Assembly: GCF_003711515.1 (NCBI RefSeq)
Contig: NW_021167086.1
Span: 2,022,289-2,086,288, forward strand
Direction: 5' to 3'
DNA length: 64,000 nucleotides
From: Sodiomyces alkalinus F11
Taxonomy: Eukaryota > Ascomycota > Sordariomycetes > Glomerellales > Plectosphaerellaceae
The notes beneath the pieces were generated by a model. It did not search any database and was not told where the DNA came from. It was given only the letters and a program-made list of their open reading frames with translations. Position 1 is the stretch's first letter; each line of letters begins with the position of its first letter. The position numbers and the translations under genes were made by a program. Of the stretch, positions 62,234-64,000 are shown in pieces.

Positions 62234-63295
62234 TTTTTTTTTAATTCATTACGTGCATACAGCCCTAAAGCTATAGCGCGGCGCCTATCGCCCTAAAAGC
62301 TAAAGGCTATCAGAAGCTAGGTACAGGAAAATAGCGTAGTAGTAGTAATAAATAAAGGAAATCCTCCGTAACAATCTGCCTAATAGACCTAATAGGTAAA
62401 AAACCAAAGCAAAATAACTAGACCGTAGAATCCGAGGTTTGCACCCTATACTACTCCGCCGAAGCTATTTTAGTAGCTATAAGATAGGCCTGTAAGGCCT
62501 ATATTCCTCTTTTAGTACCGAATAATAGCGGTAGAGATAGCGGTAGGCCTGTTAGGGCTTCCCGTAGTGCTCTTCGTTCGTTTTTATAAAAAGGGTAAGA
62601 AAGAAGAAGGTGTGCTGTATCCTGTATAGAAGAGCCGGGACAGGAATAGCGGTCGTTAGCGTAGTTGTAGGCTCTTTTTTAGTGGGGTTTCAGGTATCCG
62701 AAGCCGGTTTTTAACTATATAAAAGCCGATTTTACCCACCTAAGGCCTTATATTAGTAGTGGTTTTCGGGAGAAACGGAGGTTATCGCGGACTAGTCGCC
62801 TATATAGGCGGCCTAATTGAACCGATTTACCTCTTTTTTCCTCCTCCTCTTCGTAATTCCATAGGGCTTTCTAGTCTTAAATAAGGGCTTTATTTACCCG
62901 GCGTTTTAGGTGGCTAAGGGTAACTAAGCTAACGGATTTAGTAGCTTTTTCAGGGTTTAACGCCCCTTTAGCTATCTTATCCGCTAGTTCGTTCCCTTCT
63001 ATCCCTATATACGAGGGGCACTACCATACAGAAACCGACGTGCCTAGTTATTTAAGGCGTAAGATAAGGTCTTTAGCTTCTATAGCCCACTATAAGGTGC
63101 GCTAAAGCTTCTAAATAGCTGGCTAGGAATCACTAAAAATATAGCACTCTAGGGGCCTCGGCATCTACTCTAGGGTAGCGTAAAGAGCCTAGAGAATAGC
63201 GTATAATGTAGCGTCCGCGACTTCGGTAACGGCCCTTAGGTTAAAGTCTATAGCTTTATAGGGCCTTCCGGTATTAGTCCACTGTATTATAGCGG
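62234..63295 (-). mobile_element. LINE-A, 5'-truncated copy inside the second Gypsy
   Basis: Matches 26805-27800 base block for base block, with a T run at 62234-62242 that is the poly(A) tail on the minus strand. It reaches only into the RNase H region before similarity stops at about 63295. This copy keeps the 3' terminal bases missing from the one at 26.8 kb. No target duplication recognised. Confidence 0.78.
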
Positions 63296-63692
63296 TAATA
63301 GCGGATAGGGCGGTAGCGGGCGGTAGGGCGATAGCTGTAGGCGGCACGGCGGCGGGAGCGGGAGTAACTACGGGGGCGGGAGCGGTAATAGGGGTAAGGG
63401 CGATAACAGGAGTAGGAGCTTATAAAGGACCTATAACGCTTTAGCCTAATTTAGCCTAACTAAGAGTAACTTAAAAGTAACTATACGCTTCCTAAAACTA
63501 GCGGTGATTCTACGCGGATAGTTAGCACGGAAGTCGTGATACGAGAAGACGATATAAACTTATATTCTTATCGTCGGTATCCTTATTTATAGTATAAGCG
63601 GTATCCTATAGGGCGTTAGCGGCGTCGTAGGCGGTAGCGGGGAGCTATATCGCCTATTAGTTATAGTTACTATATACCTAATAAGGACTACC
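63296..63692 (-). mobile_element. Second Gypsy, start of gag and leader
   Basis: On the minus strand 63430-63300 reads as an Ala/Pro/Thr-rich segment (APTPVIALTPITAPAPVVTP), common at the start of fungal Gypsy gag proteins. The part up to 63692 would be the leader next to the LTR. It fits as the left-out 5' part of the element at 60038-62233. Confidence 0.45.
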
Positions 63693-64000
63693 TGTCAGGT
63701 GCCTGCGGTAGTGGTCATAATAGGCCCCTAGTATAAACCCAAAGGGGTCCAGGTATACCCGGTCTAAGACCCCTTAAGGCATAAACAAAGCAAGTTATCA
63801 TATAGTAAACAGAATAGTCCCTCGAAGCAAATAAGGCAGCCCTCGAGGAAGTAAATAAGTAGTCCTCGAGGAGTAGAGCGTAGCCTTAAGGAGCGAGGGA
63901 GCCTCCCTTTTCGAGGGGGAGGCCAGCGATTAATCTAACTCTTTAGCTACTCCTACACTTTCCTATCGTGATCTTGTTATAATCCTACCTGGTTCCTTAC
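63693..64000 (-). repeat. Probable 5' LTR of the second Gypsy, cut by window end
   Basis: The last bases read GGTTCCTTAC, so the minus strand begins (T)GTAAGGAACC, the same terminal pattern as the chromodomain Gypsy LTR (TGTAAGGAAC). The inner edge is TGTCAGGTGCC on the plus strand (ends CA on the minus strand). It contains three near-tandem units of about 24 bp around CCCTCGAGGAAGTAAATAAG (63808-63875). CpA and TpG are noticeably more common here than in the surrounding DNA. Confidence 0.45.

Noticed and set aside
63808..63875. CRISPR-like array from repeated CCTCGAGG units
   Set aside because: About three imperfect units of 24 bp without unique spacers, in a fungal LTR.
1..64000. Starship-type giant element or secondary-metabolite cluster
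   Set aside because: No recognisable tyrosine-recombinase captain, cargo genes or biosynthetic enzymes; the content is explained by nested retroelements and two host genes.

Overview
The window looks like a piece of a filamentous ascomycete (Pezizomycotina) chromosome: a transposon graveyard with one intact two-gene island. The host genes carry short fungal introns (50-81 bp, GTRNGT donors, CTRAC-like branch sites) and encode recognisable fungal proteins. Everything else is multi-copy transposon DNA stripped of CpA/TpG and full of TpA, with Gln and Trp codons turned into stops. That is the signature of repeat-induced point mutation (RIP), which acts in Pezizomycotina. The species cannot be named from this sequence.

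Layout. 1-46.6 kb and 53.0-64.0 kb are nested, dead retroelements. I separate four LINE families (my own labels): LINE-A (zinc-knuckle ORF1, endonuclease, RT with YIDD, RNase H with YTDGS, A-rich tail); LINE-B (long 3' region ending in a (TAA)n tract); LINE-C (one copy at 14.3-20.5 kb); LINE-D (pieces at 5.8-7.4, 13.5-14.3 and 44.7-46.6 kb). The LTR elements are a Copia family with 194-bp LTRs (complete copy 7395-13495 on the minus strand, 3' part at 2750-5256), a chromodomain Ty3/Gypsy element (31214 to about 42884), and part of a second Gypsy on the minus strand at the right end (60.0-64.0 kb). Order of insertion can be read: Copia sits in LINE-D with a 5-bp duplication, LINE-B sits in the chromodomain Gypsy with a 15-bp duplication, that Gypsy splits a LINE-A, and a truncated LINE-A splits the second Gypsy.

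The island (about 47.0-53.0 kb) holds two convergent genes without RIP damage. The first is SLA1, the endocytic/actin-patch SH3 adaptor (47541-51094, plus strand, four exons, 1121 residues). The second is a multi-spanning TLC-domain membrane protein (52701-51628, minus strand, two exons, 336 residues). They are 533 bp apart end to end; nothing suggests a shared pathway. I saw no tRNA, rRNA, CRISPR array or biosynthetic cluster.

Limits: transposon edges are mostly good to tens of bases unless stated; domain calls in the RIP-damaged elements come from reading frames by eye through stops; no database search was possible. No clear new biological system was found. The least explained pieces are a minus-strand coding-like block inside the chromodomain Gypsy (about 41.3-41.8 kb), an unidentified RIP-damaged coding block at 0.6-1.1 kb, and a 47-base C tract at 6.4 kb.
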